From Hyphomonas sp. (lineage in GTDB: Bacteria > Pseudomonadota > Alphaproteobacteria > Caulobacterales > Hyphomonadaceae), in contig JACKIK010000001.1 of assembly GCA_020638455.1 (NCBI GenBank), forward strand, positions 992,001 to 1,056,000: a stretch of 64,000 bases of DNA, written 5' to 3'. How positions within the stretch are numbered: the first letter of the stretch is position 1; the number at the start of each line of letters is the position of its first letter. Below the pieces are notes generated by a model. The model did not search any database. It worked only from the letters and a program-made list of their open reading frames with translations, and had not been told where the DNA came from. Made by a program: the position numbers and the translations under genes. This document shows, in pieces, positions 46,185 through 55,195 of this stretch.

Positions 46185-48778
46185 GCGACCACGATATTCA
46201 CGATGCGGCCCGGCACAACAATGGTTTTCTTCACGCTCTTGCCGGCGATGTACGAAGCGACGTCAGGCTCGGCCAATGCGGCTGCCTCCACGACATCGTT
46301 CGCTTCACCTTTTAGCACCGTAATTTCGGCTCGGCGCTTGCCGTTGACCTGCACGGCCATGGTCACCGTGTCGTCCTCCGTAAGGACCTTGTCGATCACT
46401 GGCCAGGGCGCGGCCGAAACAAAGCCTTCGCCACCGATCCGCTCCCAGCAGGATTCGGCAAGGTGCGGCATGAACGGCGTCAGGCAGCGCGCCAGCATGG
46501 ATGCGCCCTCGAATCGGGCTCCAATTGCAGATTCTGGTGCGGATTCGGCCTTTTTCAGCGCCGTGACCCATTCATGGATCGTGGCGACACCCGAGTTGAA
46601 CCGGAACTCCTCGATCGCTTTGTCAATCGATGCCGCCGCCTTGTGGCTGGCTTTGCGCACGACCATCGATTCGGCATCATGTCCGGGCGCCGTTTCAGGC
46701 AGGTCTCCCAGCGCGTCGAATACGCTCCACAGGCGCTGTGCGAACCGGGCGGCGCCTTCGACGCCGGCTTGCGTCCATTCCACATCGCGCTCAGGCGGGG
46801 AGTCCGACAGGACGAACCAGCGCGCCACGTCCGCGCCGAACTGGGCGATGATCGCATCGGGGTCGACCGTGTTCTTTTTCGACTTGGACATCTTCTCGAT
46901 CGGGCCGGGCTTTACCGGCGCACCCGTCGAGATCTCGGCCCAGCTTCCGTCCACCTGCTCCACTTCCGAAGGCTGCAGCCATTGTCCGGACGCGGACTTG
47001 TAGGTCTCGTGCGTGACCATGCCCTGCGTGAACAGGCCGGCAAACGGCTCCCCGCTGGGCAGGTCCAGCTCGCCGACATCCCGCATCGCCCGTGCGAAGA
47101 AGCGCGAATACAGCAGGTGCAGCACGGCATGCTCAATGCCGCCCACATACTGGTCAACCGGCAGCCAGTAGGCGCGCTCGCCCATATCCTCCGGGCTCGC
47201 AAAGCGCGCGTAGTACCAGGACGAGTCCACGAAGGTGTCCAGCGTGTCCGTCTCGCGCCGCGCAGGCTTTCCGCATTTCGGGCAGTCGACATGTTTCCAG
47301 GTCGGGTGCCTGTCGAGCGGATTGCCCGGCTTGTCGAACGTCACATCGTCCGGCAGCTGCACCGGCAGCTGGTCTTCCGGTACGGCAACCACCCCACAGC
47401 TTTCGCAGTGGATCACGGGGATCGGACAGCCCCAGTAGCGCTGGCGGGAAACGCCCCAGTCGCGCAGCCGGTATTGCGTCGTTGCCTTGCCCCGGCCGAG
47501 TTTGACCAGTTCCTCGATCGCGCTTGTGATGGCGTCCTGCGTGCTGAGACCGTCCAGGAAGCGGGAATTGTAGATCTGGCCGGGGCCCGTATAGGCTTCG
47601 TCGTCGATGCTGTGCGTTGCTGCTTCAGCGCCCGGCGGCAGCACAACCGGCGTCACCGGCAGATCGTATTTGCGGGCGAAATCCAGATCGCGCTGGTCGC
47701 CGGCCGGCGATCCGAAAATCGCACCTGTACCATAGGACGACAGCACGAAATTGGCGGTCCAGACGGGCAGGATCCAATCCGGATCGAATGGGTGCCGCAC
47801 GCTCACACCAAGGTCGACGCCCTTCTTCTCGGCCTTTTCGATTTCGACCTCGCTGGTGCCCATCGTGCTGCATTCTTTCACGAAGGCGGCGACGTCGGGC
47901 CGGTGCCCGGCAATGGCTTTCGTCAGTGGATGGTCCGGCGCCAGCGCCAGAAAGCTTGCACCAAACAGCGTGTCGGGCCGCGTCGTGTACACTTCGATCG
48001 GATCGGTCGCGTGGTTCGGCTCGCCCTCGGGTGACGGCGGCAGGAAGTCCGGCGCTTCGGCGATAGGCCACCAGATCAGCGCGCCCTGACTGCGCCCGAT
48101 CCAGTTCGCCTGCATGATGCGGACCTTTTCCGGCCACCGCTCCAGCTTCTGGACCCGCTCCAGCAGGTCTTCCGCATATTGCGTGATGCGGAAGAACCAT
48201 TGCGTCAGCTCGCGCTGCTCGACCGGTGCACCGGACCGCCAGCCCTTGCCGTCGATCACCTGCTCATTCGCCAGGACCGTGTTGTCGACCGGGTCCCAGT
48301 TCACCTTGGATGCCTTGCGGTAGACGAGGCCCTTGTCCATCAGTTTCAGGAAAAGGGCCTGCTGGGCGCCGTAATATTCGGGGTCGCAGGTCGCGAATTC
48401 GCGGCTCCAGTCCAGCGACAGGCCCAGCTTCAGGAACTGCGCCTTCATCGCGGCGATGTTCTGGTAGGTCCAGCTGCCGGGATGCACGCCGCGCTCCATG
48501 GCGGCATTCTCGGCCGGCATGCCGAAGGCATCCCAGCCCATCGGGTGCAACACGTTGAAGCCCTTGGCGCGCTTGTGGCGGGCAACGACGTCGCCCATCG
48601 CATAGTTGCGAACGTGGCCCATATGCAGGCGCCCGGACGGGTACGGAAACATCTCGAGCACGTACGCCTTCGGCGCGCCAGGCGCGTCCTTGGGCGATTT
48701 CGTCCTGAACAGCTGAGCCTCGTCCCAGGCCTCACGCCATTTCGGTTCCGCGGTTTGCGGATCGTATCGGGTGGCCAT
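46181..48778 (-). CDS. leuS: Leucyl-tRNA synthetase
   Basis: LeuRS is a class I synthetase. The 865 residues carry YPSGRLHMGHVRNY with HMGH at about 56, the zinc-like and editing regions (TTRPDTLFGASFLALAPDHPL about 267-287), the SSWYYARF active-site segment and KMSKSKKN about 628. The anticodon-binding domain and a short C-terminal domain complete it. The gene starts the leuS-lptE-holA operon. A DUF3576 lipoprotein gene lies 43 bases upstream on the same strand. Confidence 0.98.
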   Translation of the reverse strand: MATRYDPQTAEPKWREAWDEAQLFRTKSPKDAPGAPKAYVLEMFPYPSGRLHMGHVRNYAMGDVVARHKRAKGFNVLHPMGWDAFGMPAENAAMERGVHPGSWTYQNIAAMKAQFLKLGLSLDWSREFATCDPEYYGAQQALFLKLMDKGLVYRKASKVNWDPVDNTVLANEQVIDGKGWRSGAPVEQRELTQWFFRITQYAEDLLERVQKLERWPEKVRIMQANWIGRSQGALIWWPIAEAPDFLPPSPEGEPNHATDPIEVYTTRPDTLFGASFLALAPDHPLTKAIAGHRPDVAAFVKECSTMGTSEVEIEKAEKKGVDLGVSVRHPFDPDWILPVWTANFVLSSYGTGAIFGSPAGDQRDLDFARKYDLPVTPVVLPPGAEAATHSIDDEAYTGPGQIYNSRFLDGLSTQDAITSAIEELVKLGRGKATTQYRLRDWGVSRQRYWGCPIPVIHCESCGVVAVPEDQLPVQLPDDVTFDKPGNPLDRHPTWKHVDCPKCGKPARRETDTLDTFVDSSWYYARFASPEDMGERAYWLPVDQYVGGIEHAVLHLLYSRFFARAMRDVGELDLPSGEPFAGLFTQGMVTHETYKSASGQWLQPSEVEQVDGSWAEISTGAPVKPGPIEKMSKSKKNTVDPDAIIAQFGADVARWFVLSDSPPERDVEWTQAGVEGAARFAQRLWSVFDALGDLPETAPGHDAESMVVRKASHKAAASIDKAIEEFRFNSGVATIHEWVTALKKAESAPESAIGARFEGASMLARCLTPFMPHLAESCWERIGGEGFVSAAPWPVIDKVLTEDDTVTMAVQVNGKRRAEITVLKGEANDVVEAAALAEPDVASYIAGKSVKKTIVVPGRIVNIVVA

Positions 48779-48821
48779 CGGCCTATCCCCCCTGATTGTC
48801 GTCTGGTTTCAGTCCGGCTTT

Positions 48822-49247
48822 CTAGCCGAGTTGAGCGTTCTTCAGAGTGCGCGCACGGTCGAGGATCGCATTTTCCAGCTGGACAGGTGTGTCGGGGCTG
48901 ACGGTTGCATCGACCCAGGTCCCATCCTTGTTGACCTGCCGGAACACGGCGACCTTCACACCGTCGGCCCTAAGTCGGGTATCGAGGATGTAGACGGTTG
49001 CCTTGATGCGCTCATCTTCCGAGCCGGGAAAGCTCTTCCAGTCGTACACGATCAGGCCACCGATCGGATCGGTGCTCTGGACCGGCATGTTCTCGAACGT
49101 GTCGAGAGCTGCGCGCCACAGATAGGGATTCACGGTGCCGATGTTCTGCTCGGCGATGCGGCTCGTTGTGTTGGTGTGCGCGCGGGACTGGCAGCCGGTC
49201 AGGGCAAACAGGGCAGCGGCCGCCGCAGTGAGGACGTATTTGTTCAT
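48822..49247 (-). CDS. DUF3576 domain lipoprotein
   Basis: The 141-residue product has a lipobox LTGC at about residues 16-19. The rest matches the DUF3576 family, which is found next to leuS in alphaproteobacteria: NPYLWRAALDTFENMPVQSTDPIGGLIVYDW and RADGVKVAVFRQV are its clearest parts. The function is not known. The ATG at 49247 is preferred over a TTG seven codons earlier. It may be cotranscribed with leuS and is divergent from the porin. Confidence 0.82.
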   Translation of the reverse strand: MNKYVLTAAAAALFALTGCQSRAHTNTTSRIAEQNIGTVNPYLWRAALDTFENMPVQSTDPIGGLIVYDWKSFPGSEDERIKATVYILDTRLRADGVKVAVFRQVNKDGTWVDATVSPDTPVQLENAILDRARTLKNAQLG

Positions 49248-49352
49248 GAGAAGTTTTCCCGAGCGCAAGACCTTGTTGACGGGCGTTTGTATAACAACAC
49301 GAGTCAGGGCTCGCCAGTGCCGATGTGCTTACGGGCAGGCTAGGAGAACCGC

Positions 49353-50531
49353 ATGTATCGCATGGCCTTGTTTCCCGGATTTTTCTTGCTCGTCGGGGCG
49401 ACCGCACAGGCGGAAGACGTCTGGGACGAACCGATCGGCTGGGAGACAAGTTGGACGGGGGAGTCGACTGTCCTGATCGCGCCCAGCGAAGACGAGAGCC
49501 TGCTGTTCCGGCTGAACCTTGGCGGCGAAGCCAATCACGTGCTCGACAGCGGGCTCGAAATCGGAGCGGTTGCGGCGTTTGCGGTCGAGCAGGACCATCC
49601 TCAGCGGGCCGGCTTTTCGGGAATCGTTGCGGCGCCGCTGCGGCCTGTGATTGGCGTGCAGGGCGTCTTCAGCGGCCTTGGCCTGTCCGCGTCGAGTGAG
49701 GACGAAGGCATCCGCGGGTCGCTGGAAACGGCGTATGTCTACGCTCAGGGCGGATATGGAGAGATCAGGATCGGCCGCGACGCAGGTATTGCAAAGCGGT
49801 TCAGCGAGGGCGCCCCCTCCATTTTCACGACGCTTTCGCTGGGTGCACCACGGCTGGACCCCACCGGCGCGGCCATTCTGCGCACAGACCACGACCTGAC
49901 CGGGCCGTCAGCCAAGATTTCCTATGCGACGCCGCGGATCGTCGGCCTGAAGGCCGGACTATCCTTCACGCCGGAGGCAAATGCCCGCGGTCTGGACCGG
50001 GATCCGGCCCGGATCCTGCCCGGCATGCCGGCCGTATCCATTTCCAACGCGACGGAGGCATCGGTCAGCTTCAATCACCGGTTCCGCAGCAACGGCATCA
50101 GGGCACGTGCAGCCGCGGCATGGAGCCGTGCCGATGTGAAGGCCGCGCCGACGGCGCCTTCCACTTACAGCGACATGACGACCTGGTCGGCCGGCGGCAG
50201 CCTGGAATGGGACGGACTTGTCGCCGGGGCGAGCTGGCTCCAGAGCGACAATGGCATCAGCGGCCGTCCGGGCGACTATTCCGCCTGGTCGGCGGGCCTG
50301 TCAAAGGAAGCCCTGGGTCTCACCTGGGGCCTGGAATACGGCGAAGAAAACGACGACGCGGTGGGCCTTGATGGTGAATCCTTGCAGGTCGGCGCCTCGA
50401 AAGCCTTCGGCGAATCGCTGGCGATAGGCGCCGGTTACCGCAGGAATTCGCTTGCGCCGTCCAGAGCCGGCGTGGCCGAAAAAATGCTTGGGAGCGAAGG
50501 CATTGTGATCGAAATCACACTATCGCGTTAG
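49353..50531 (+). CDS. Outer-membrane porin-like beta-barrel protein
   Basis: The 392-residue protein has a signal peptide (cleavage after AQA, about residue 20) and the strong-strand pattern of a porin: alternating residues with Gly/Ser turns, including LFRLNLGGEANHVLDSGLEIGAVAAFAVEQ and AKISYATPRIVGLKAGLSFTPEA. The GEIRIGRDAG loop is typical of the general porin family. The C-terminus IVIEITLSR fits an outer-membrane insertion signal except that it ends in R instead of F. Which solute it passes is unknown. Confidence 0.78.
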   Translation: MYRMALFPGFFLLVGATAQAEDVWDEPIGWETSWTGESTVLIAPSEDESLLFRLNLGGEANHVLDSGLEIGAVAAFAVEQDHPQRAGFSGIVAAPLRPVIGVQGVFSGLGLSASSEDEGIRGSLETAYVYAQGGYGEIRIGRDAGIAKRFSEGAPSIFTTLSLGAPRLDPTGAAILRTDHDLTGPSAKISYATPRIVGLKAGLSFTPEANARGLDRDPARILPGMPAVSISNATEASVSFNHRFRSNGIRARAAAAWSRADVKAAPTAPSTYSDMTTWSAGGSLEWDGLVAGASWLQSDNGISGRPGDYSAWSAGLSKEALGLTWGLEYGEENDDAVGLDGESLQVGASKAFGESLAIGAGYRRNSLAPSRAGVAEKMLGSEGIVIEITLSR

Positions 50532-50547
50532 AATTGCATGGCTGTCG

Positions 50548-50567
50548 GAAGATTAATCTTCTGTTTA
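50548..50567. promoter_or_regulatory. 14-bp palindrome overlapping a CtrA-like half-perfect box
   Basis: GAAGATTAATCTTC (50548-50561) is a perfect palindrome. Overlapping it, TTAA-TCTTCTG-TTTA (50553-50567) has one mismatch to TTAA-N7-TTAA. Both lie between the porin and the NtrZ-like gene, about 42 bases before the start of the latter. It may be an operator, a weak CtrA site or a terminator stem for the porin. Confidence 0.5.
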
Positions 50568-50608
50568 CGTCTCCGGGGGCTTAATTGGAGAGCGTATTAG
50601 GTGCGGAC

Positions 50609-51067
50609 ATGCGGCTTGGGCTTGTATTCTCTCTGACGGTTGCCATGGCGGCGCTGGCGATGCCAGCCACGGCCCAGGAAGCCGTGCCTTCGCCGATCAC
50701 GCAGATCGATACGCCGCAGCTCTCGGACACCAAGGCCGGCAAGGTCGACTGGTACCGCCAGTTCGCCCTGAACAAGCCCGCCGATGCGCGCCCTGTCTGG
50801 CAGGCGGAGCCGACAGAAGACCTGTCCATGCAGTTCTCCGGCACGACACGCTGGGAATTCAGCCTCGACAAGCTGTCGCGGCCGTCCTCTTCCCTGTCGC
50901 CGCTGCCGCGTGAGGAAATGCAGGCCGGCGCCACATTCCGCGTCACCCCGCGCCTTTCGGTCGGCGGTGAAGTCAGCGTGGGTGCCGAAGACCTGAACAA
51001 TGTCACGCAGTGGGAGGACCGGAATGTCGAAGCCGGTATCCGGCTGAAGTCGGCGTTCAAGTTCTAG
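50609..51067 (+). CDS. Exported small beta-rich protein, NtrZ-like
   Basis: The 152-residue product has a signal peptide (MRLGLVFSLTVAMAALAMPATAQ, cleavage about residue 22) and ends in beta strands (ATFRVTPRLSVGGEVSVGAEDLNN... GIRLKSAFKF) whose final KF resembles an outer-membrane ending. The last part recalls NtrZ, a periplasmic protein that controls the NtrY sensor in Caulobacter, but I recognise this only by pattern. The ATG at 50609 is chosen so that the signal peptide begins directly. Confidence 0.45.
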   Translation: MRLGLVFSLTVAMAALAMPATAQEAVPSPITQIDTPQLSDTKAGKVDWYRQFALNKPADARPVWQAEPTEDLSMQFSGTTRWEFSLDKLSRPSSSLSPLPREEMQAGATFRVTPRLSVGGEVSVGAEDLNNVTQWEDRNVEAGIRLKSAFKF

Positions 51068-51686
51068 GTCCGAACACAGTCTCAATTCCATCGATTGCTG
51101 CAATGCCCGCTACAGGTGCGAGCATCGCTGCCGTGCCGGCGGTGAGGCCGCCTAGGGCGTAGACGGCTATCGTTGCCCGTCGTGCGATCGCGCGAAACCG
51201 GACCGGGCCGAGCGGCGCGCCGGCGCTGGGGCTCCGCGATGGAAATGCGGTCGACAGGAGCGCCGCGTCAACGCCCGTATCCTGTAACTGCTGCAGCTGT
51301 TTCAGGGAATGAGCGCTGGCCGTCATGAGGGCGAACCGGCCACGCCATCTCTTCGCCTCGTGGCGGTGGGCGAAGGGCCAGTGGACCCCGTCTGCACCAA
51401 CGGCCGCCGCGAGGTGCGGATCGTTTGCGATGAGGACACGAACATGGCTTTTGCGGGCGGCTTCCGTGATCCTGATGGCAGTATCGGTGATCCTGGCGTG
51501 ACCGAAATGGCGGTAGACCACGCCCCAGCCGGCGGGAAGCTGGGCGACGGTCGTGGCAGGATCCGGGGTGCGCGACGGATCGGTCAGGTAGAGCACCGGC
51601 GGCAAGCCGTCCGGCAGGCGCCGCGCAGCGATGCGTGCGGCGGTGAGGAGCTTGCGCCCGGCGCGGTTTCGGTCTTCCTGCTGCAT
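51057..51686 (-). CDS. Thiamine phosphate synthase / TenI family protein
   Basis: The 209-residue protein has the TIM-barrel pattern of ThiE/TenI: LPPVLYLTDPSRTPDPATTVAQLPAGWGVVYRHFG, then VRVLIANDPHLAAAVGADGVHWP, DAALLSTAFPSRSPSAGAPLGP, and the final VYALGGLTAGTAAML. ThiE joins the thiazole and pyrimidine parts of thiamine; TenI relatives isomerise the thiazole. Which this is cannot be settled. Only four bases separate its start from that of the divergent yggS, so both mRNAs may be leaderless. Confidence 0.75.
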   Translation of the reverse strand: MQQEDRNRAGRKLLTAARIAARRLPDGLPPVLYLTDPSRTPDPATTVAQLPAGWGVVYRHFGHARITDTAIRITEAARKSHVRVLIANDPHLAAAVGADGVHWPFAHRHEAKRWRGRFALMTASAHSLKQLQQLQDTGVDAALLSTAFPSRSPSAGAPLGPVRFRAIARRATIAVYALGGLTAGTAAMLAPVAGIAAIDGIETVFGPRT

Positions 51687-51690
51687 TGTG

Positions 51691-52350
51691 ATGACTGATA
51701 CCGACACCCCGTCCATTGCCAAGCGCCGCGAGGCGGTTCTGGTCGAACTCGCACAAGCGGCCGACCCGCCACCCCAACTTGTCGCCGTCACGAAAACGCA
51801 GCCGGATGATGCGATCGAGGCCATTCTCGCGACCGGACAGCGTATTTTCGGGGAGAATCGCGTGCAGGAGGCCGAGGCGCGCTGGGCCCACTGGCGCACG
51901 CAATATCCGGATCTCGAATTGCGCCTGATCGGTCCGTTGCAGACCAACAAGGCCGAGGATGCCGTGCGCCTGTTCGATGTGATCGAAACGCTGGACCGGC
52001 CGAAGCTGGTGCAGTCGCTGGCGAAGGCGATGGAAAAGGCCGGCAGGCATGTTCCGGTCCTGATCCAGGTGAATACGGGCGAGGAACCGCAGAAAGCCGG
52101 CATCGCACCGGCGGATCTGCAGGGCCTGCTGCAGCAGGCGCGCGAGGCCGGGCTGGAGGTGCGGGGTCTGATGTGCATTCCGCCGGTGGATGAACCCGCC
52201 GGGCCGCACTTTGCCCTGCTGGCAAAACTCGCGAAGCAGGCGGGACTGTCCGTGCTGTCGATGGGCATGAGCAGTGACTATGCGACCGCCGCGCGGTACG
52301 GATCGACGCATGTGCGTGTCGGAACGGCGCTGTTCGGCGCGCGCAGCTAG
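51691..52350 (+). CDS. YggS/YBL036C-type pyridoxal phosphate homeostasis protein
   Basis: This 219-residue PLP-binding barrel protein controls free pyridoxal phosphate. Key parts are LVAVTKTQPDD (catalytic-type lysine that holds PLP), FGENRVQEAEARW, LELRLIGPLQTNKAEDAVRLFD, VLIQVNTGEEPQKAG, and the end LSMGMSSDYATAARYGSTHVRVGTALFG. The ATG at 51691 gives the family N-terminus; no ribosome-binding site is visible. The stop overlaps the stop of the convergent transpeptidase gene. Confidence 0.93.
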   Translation: MTDTDTPSIAKRREAVLVELAQAADPPPQLVAVTKTQPDDAIEAILATGQRIFGENRVQEAEARWAHWRTQYPDLELRLIGPLQTNKAEDAVRLFDVIETLDRPKLVQSLAKAMEKAGRHVPVLIQVNTGEEPQKAGIAPADLQGLLQQAREAGLEVRGLMCIPPVDEPAGPHFALLAKLAKQAGLSVLSMGMSSDYATAARYGSTHVRVGTALFGARS

Positions 52351-52856
52351 GTCCGGATTTCGACTTCAGACCCCGGTTCAGCCAATCTGAGTACGTCAAG
52401 CAAATCCTGATAGGCGAGTGCGACGCATCCTTCGGTGCCGGACCAGTCTTCCCGCGCCAGATGCATGAAAATGGCGCTGCCCCTGCCCGCAACGGGCGGA
52501 TCGTCATTATATCCAAGCTCGACGATCAGGTCGTAGACATGGTCGTCACGCCAGAGCTGTTCGTGGCTCGCCGGATAAGGCCGTTTGACCGGCCGGTTAT
52601 AGTGCGCGTCACCCGGTGCGTCGCACCAGCCATCGTCCGGCTGAAGCGCAACGATCTCGAGCCCGGTTTCGGGAGGCGCGACCCTGTCCGGCCTGAACCA
52701 GACACGCCGCAGCCGCCAGGTCCCTGCCGGGGATGCGCCGTCGCCTTCCCGCTTGTCCGCAGCCGGCACGACGCCGCCCTTGCCGAGCGTGCAGCGTGCG
52801 GTTCGCCCGGCATAGCAGAAGCGCCCGTCTGCAAAAGCCACGAAGTCTGCGCTCAC
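52347..52856 (-). CDS. L,D-transpeptidase (YkuD) family protein
   Basis: The 169-residue protein has the core of YkuD L,D-transpeptidases: SAIFMHLAREDWSGTEGCVAL with the catalytic His and Cys, preceded by KREGDGASPAGTWRLRRVWFRPD and YNRPVKRPYPASHEQLW. Such enzymes cross-link peptidoglycan or attach proteins to it. No signal peptide is visible in the form starting at the GTG at 52856, which has GGGAG upstream; an earlier start would not add one either. Its location is therefore open. Confidence 0.82.
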   Translation of the reverse strand: MSADFVAFADGRFCYAGRTARCTLGKGGVVPAADKREGDGASPAGTWRLRRVWFRPDRVAPPETGLEIVALQPDDGWCDAPGDAHYNRPVKRPYPASHEQLWRDDHVYDLIVELGYNDDPPVAGRGSAIFMHLAREDWSGTEGCVALAYQDLLDVLRLAEPGSEVEIRT

Positions 52857-52953
52857 GAAATTCTCCCGCTCTTGTGATTGCGGCGTGCCCGGTTTCTTAT
52901 GGCATCTGAGCCGGGTTCGGATAAGAGCGGGCACGCAAGAAGACGGAGACCCC

Positions 52954-53640
52954 ATGGCCGCCAAGAAGACAATTCTGCTTGTGGACGACGACGACGACCT
53001 GCGCGAAGCCCTGGCCGAACAGTTCCAGTTGCACGACAGCTTCGACGTCCTTCAGGCCGCGAATGCCAATGAAGGCATCTTCAGTGCCACGACCCAGCGC
53101 ATCGACCTCGTGCTCCTTGATGTCGACATGCCTGACATGGATGGCCGCGAGGCCTGCAAGATCATGCGGCAGAAGGGCGTGCGCGCGCCGGTGATCATGC
53201 TGACCGGCCAGGACGGCGATTCCGATACGATTCTCGGTCTCGAATCCGGCGCCAATGACTATGTCACCAAGCCGTTCAAGTTTTCCGTCCTGCTGGCCCG
53301 GGTGCGTGCGCACCTGCGCAGTTTCGAACAGTCTGAGGACGCGACTTTCAAGATCGGGCCGTACGAATTCCGCCCCGCCATGAAGCTGCTGATGACGGAA
53401 GAGGGCCGGAAGGTGCGCCTGACGGAGAAGGAAACCAATATCCTCAAATACCTCTACCGCGCCGGCGGCAAACCGGTCGCGCGGGACGAGCTGTTGTCCG
53501 AAGTCTGGGGCTATAACGCCGCTGTCACCACGCACACGCTGGAAACGCACATCTATCGCCTGCGCCAGAAGGTCGAGCCGGACCCGGCGCATGCCCGCCT
53601 GCTGCTGACCGATGCAGGTGGCTACCGCCTGCAGCCGTGA
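52954..53640 (+). CDS. OmpR-family response regulator, CenR-like
   Basis: The 228-residue protein has a receiver domain (TILLVDDDDDLREAL near the start, phospho-Asp in LVLLDVDMPDMDG about residue 54, MLTGQDG, and the KPF lysine) and an OmpR winged-helix output (LTEKETNILKYLYRAGGKPVARDELLSEVWGYNAAVTTHTLETHIYRLRQK). No kinase gene is adjacent, as for CenR, the envelope regulator of Caulobacter. The recognition helix region THTLETHIYRLRQK fits that group, but the specific name is a guess. It is followed by a GNAT gene that overlaps by four bases. Confidence 0.6.
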   Translation: MAAKKTILLVDDDDDLREALAEQFQLHDSFDVLQAANANEGIFSATTQRIDLVLLDVDMPDMDGREACKIMRQKGVRAPVIMLTGQDGDSDTILGLESGANDYVTKPFKFSVLLARVRAHLRSFEQSEDATFKIGPYEFRPAMKLLMTEEGRKVRLTEKETNILKYLYRAGGKPVARDELLSEVWGYNAAVTTHTLETHIYRLRQKVEPDPAHARLLLTDAGGYRLQP

Positions 53641-54086
53641 TCATCCGGCCAGCAGTTGCCGCCGACTACGACACGATGGCCGACCTCTGGTTCGACAGCT
53701 GGATTTCGGTCGGCATCGCCAATGACACGGACCTGACGCGCGAAGGCGTCCGCGAGAGGTTCTTTCGCGACGCACAGCACAAGTGGCGACTGTATGCTGC
53801 CGTTGAGGAGGATGCGATCGTTGGCATGCTGGCGCTTGTTCCTGCCGAATCGCGGATTGACCAGATTTTTGTCGATCCACTCCACAAGGGGATGGGCGTG
53901 GGTCTCGACCTGCTCAATTTCGCCAAGGGCGCGATGCCGGATCGCATCGTGCTGACGACCCATGAAGGCAACCGCAGGGCGCGCGCCTTCAATGAGCGTG
54001 AAGGGTTCCGGCTTGTTTCCACACACTATGATGATGGCCAGCGCCGCACGAAATGCGAGTATGAATGGCGCCCTGGTGCGCCCTAG
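53637..54086 (+). CDS. GNAT-family N-acetyltransferase
   Basis: The 149-residue protein opens IIRPAVAADYDTMADLWFDSWISVG and has the acetyl-CoA loop segment IFVDPLHKGMGVGLDLLNFAKG (about residues 81-102) and NRRARAFNEREGFRLVSTHYD at the end. The substrate is unknown. The GTG start overlaps the response-regulator stop as GTGA, so the two are likely coupled. The stop overlaps that of the convergent xth gene. Confidence 0.85.
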   Translation: MIIRPAVAADYDTMADLWFDSWISVGIANDTDLTREGVRERFFRDAQHKWRLYAAVEEDAIVGMLALVPAESRIDQIFVDPLHKGMGVGLDLLNFAKGAMPDRIVLTTHEGNRRARAFNEREGFRLVSTHYDDGQRRTKCEYEWRPGAP

Positions 54087-54889
54087 CCGGCTTTGATCTG
54101 CACACTGACCGGCGCATGGTCGGAAGGCTTCCAGCCGCCGCGCCAGCCGAGATGTATCCTGTAGGTCCCGATCTTCGTGTCGGGCAGGGCTGCGGGATTC
54201 ACCCAGATATGGTCCAGCCGCCGGCCGCGATTGCTCTCGGCCCAGTCCTTCGCACGGTAGCTCCACCATGTGTAAAGCTTCTGCTCGTCCGGCACGGCGA
54301 GGCGCGCAATGTCCGCGAATTTCGCCAGGGTGCGGGAAGCCTCCAGCCGTTCGGTTTCTTCCGGCGTGTGCGAGACGATCTTCAGGAGCTGCTTGTGCGA
54401 CCAGACATCGTTCTCGTGCGGCGCGACGTTGAGGTCGCCGACGAGAACGCGCGGCGTCTTCGTCTGATTCTTGTAGGCGGGGCCGAGGCGCTCGAGGAAA
54501 TCGAGTTTGTGGGCGAACTTGTCGTTCTTCACCGGGTCCGGTTCGTCGCCGCCGGCCGGCAGGTAGATATTATGCACTTCAATGCCGGCAACCTTCGCGG
54601 CTATGACGCGCGAATGGCCCTCCCGGCAGAGATCCGGTGCGTCGATCCGTTCAAGCGGCAGCCTGGAGGCGATGGCAACGCCGTGATGACCGCCCTTCTG
54701 GCCATTGAGGACGACGTGTTTCAGCCCCATCTCGCGGAACGCCTTCACCGGGAATTCCCCGTCAAGGCACTTGGTTTCCTGCAGGCAGACGACGTCGGGC
54801 GCCTCCGCCGCGACAAAGGCTTCGACGTTCGGTGCGCGCAGGCGGACCGAATTGATGTTCCAGCTGACGATCTTGAGGGGCTTCGGCAT
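54083..54889 (-). CDS. xth: Exodeoxyribonuclease III
   Basis: This AP endonuclease and 3'-exonuclease repairs abasic sites. The 268 residues begin KIVSWNINSVRLRAPNVEAFVAAEAPDVVCLQETKC, with the metal-binding Asn and Glu, then VLVGDLNVAPHENDVW and LDHIWVNPAAL, and end SDHAPVSVQIK with the catalytic Asp-His. Length is standard. It stands at the left of a 306 bp gap before lolA. Confidence 0.95.
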   Translation of the reverse strand: MPKPLKIVSWNINSVRLRAPNVEAFVAAEAPDVVCLQETKCLDGEFPVKAFREMGLKHVVLNGQKGGHHGVAIASRLPLERIDAPDLCREGHSRVIAAKVAGIEVHNIYLPAGGDEPDPVKNDKFAHKLDFLERLGPAYKNQTKTPRVLVGDLNVAPHENDVWSHKQLLKIVSHTPEETERLEASRTLAKFADIARLAVPDEQKLYTWWSYRAKDWAESNRGRRLDHIWVNPAALPDTKIGTYRIHLGWRGGWKPSDHAPVSVQIKAG

Positions 54890-55195
54890 CCGGGCTGGGT
54901 AGCACCGTTCCCCGAAACGTCAACGCGCCCGAACGCGGGGGAGTTCGGGCGCGCCTGACGCGGTTTCCAACGTCTCGCCGGGAGGGGAAGGCTCCGGCAG
55001 CGACATCACGGTGGTTCACAGCGGGGGGTCGGGTGCTGCGCGGGGTAGTCCGTGTGTCGACAGTTGCAAAGATGTCACTACGGGTGAAAATTTCAAGTAA
55101 ATTATGTGTTAACTGCTTGAGTTTTGATCAAAGCTGCTTGCCCCGCGCGCGCAGGCGCGGGGCGAGTGTTGGCCGCTTCTGTAGTGATTACGTCA
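54890..55195. other. 306 bp gap between xth and lolA
   Basis: The gap has three hairpins and an AT-rich island. A perfect 11-bp stem, CGCGCCCGAAC with GTTCGGGCGCG and an 8-base loop, lies at 54924-54953. CCCCGCGC/GCGCGGGG pairs at 55141-55162, and GTAGTGA/TCACTAC at 55181-55199 runs into the lolA stop. Between them, 55062-55135 is clearly AT-rich for this genome and contains TTTGATCAAA (55123-55132). No ORF with a good start was seen. lolA runs into the gap and xth runs out of it. Confidence 0.5.
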
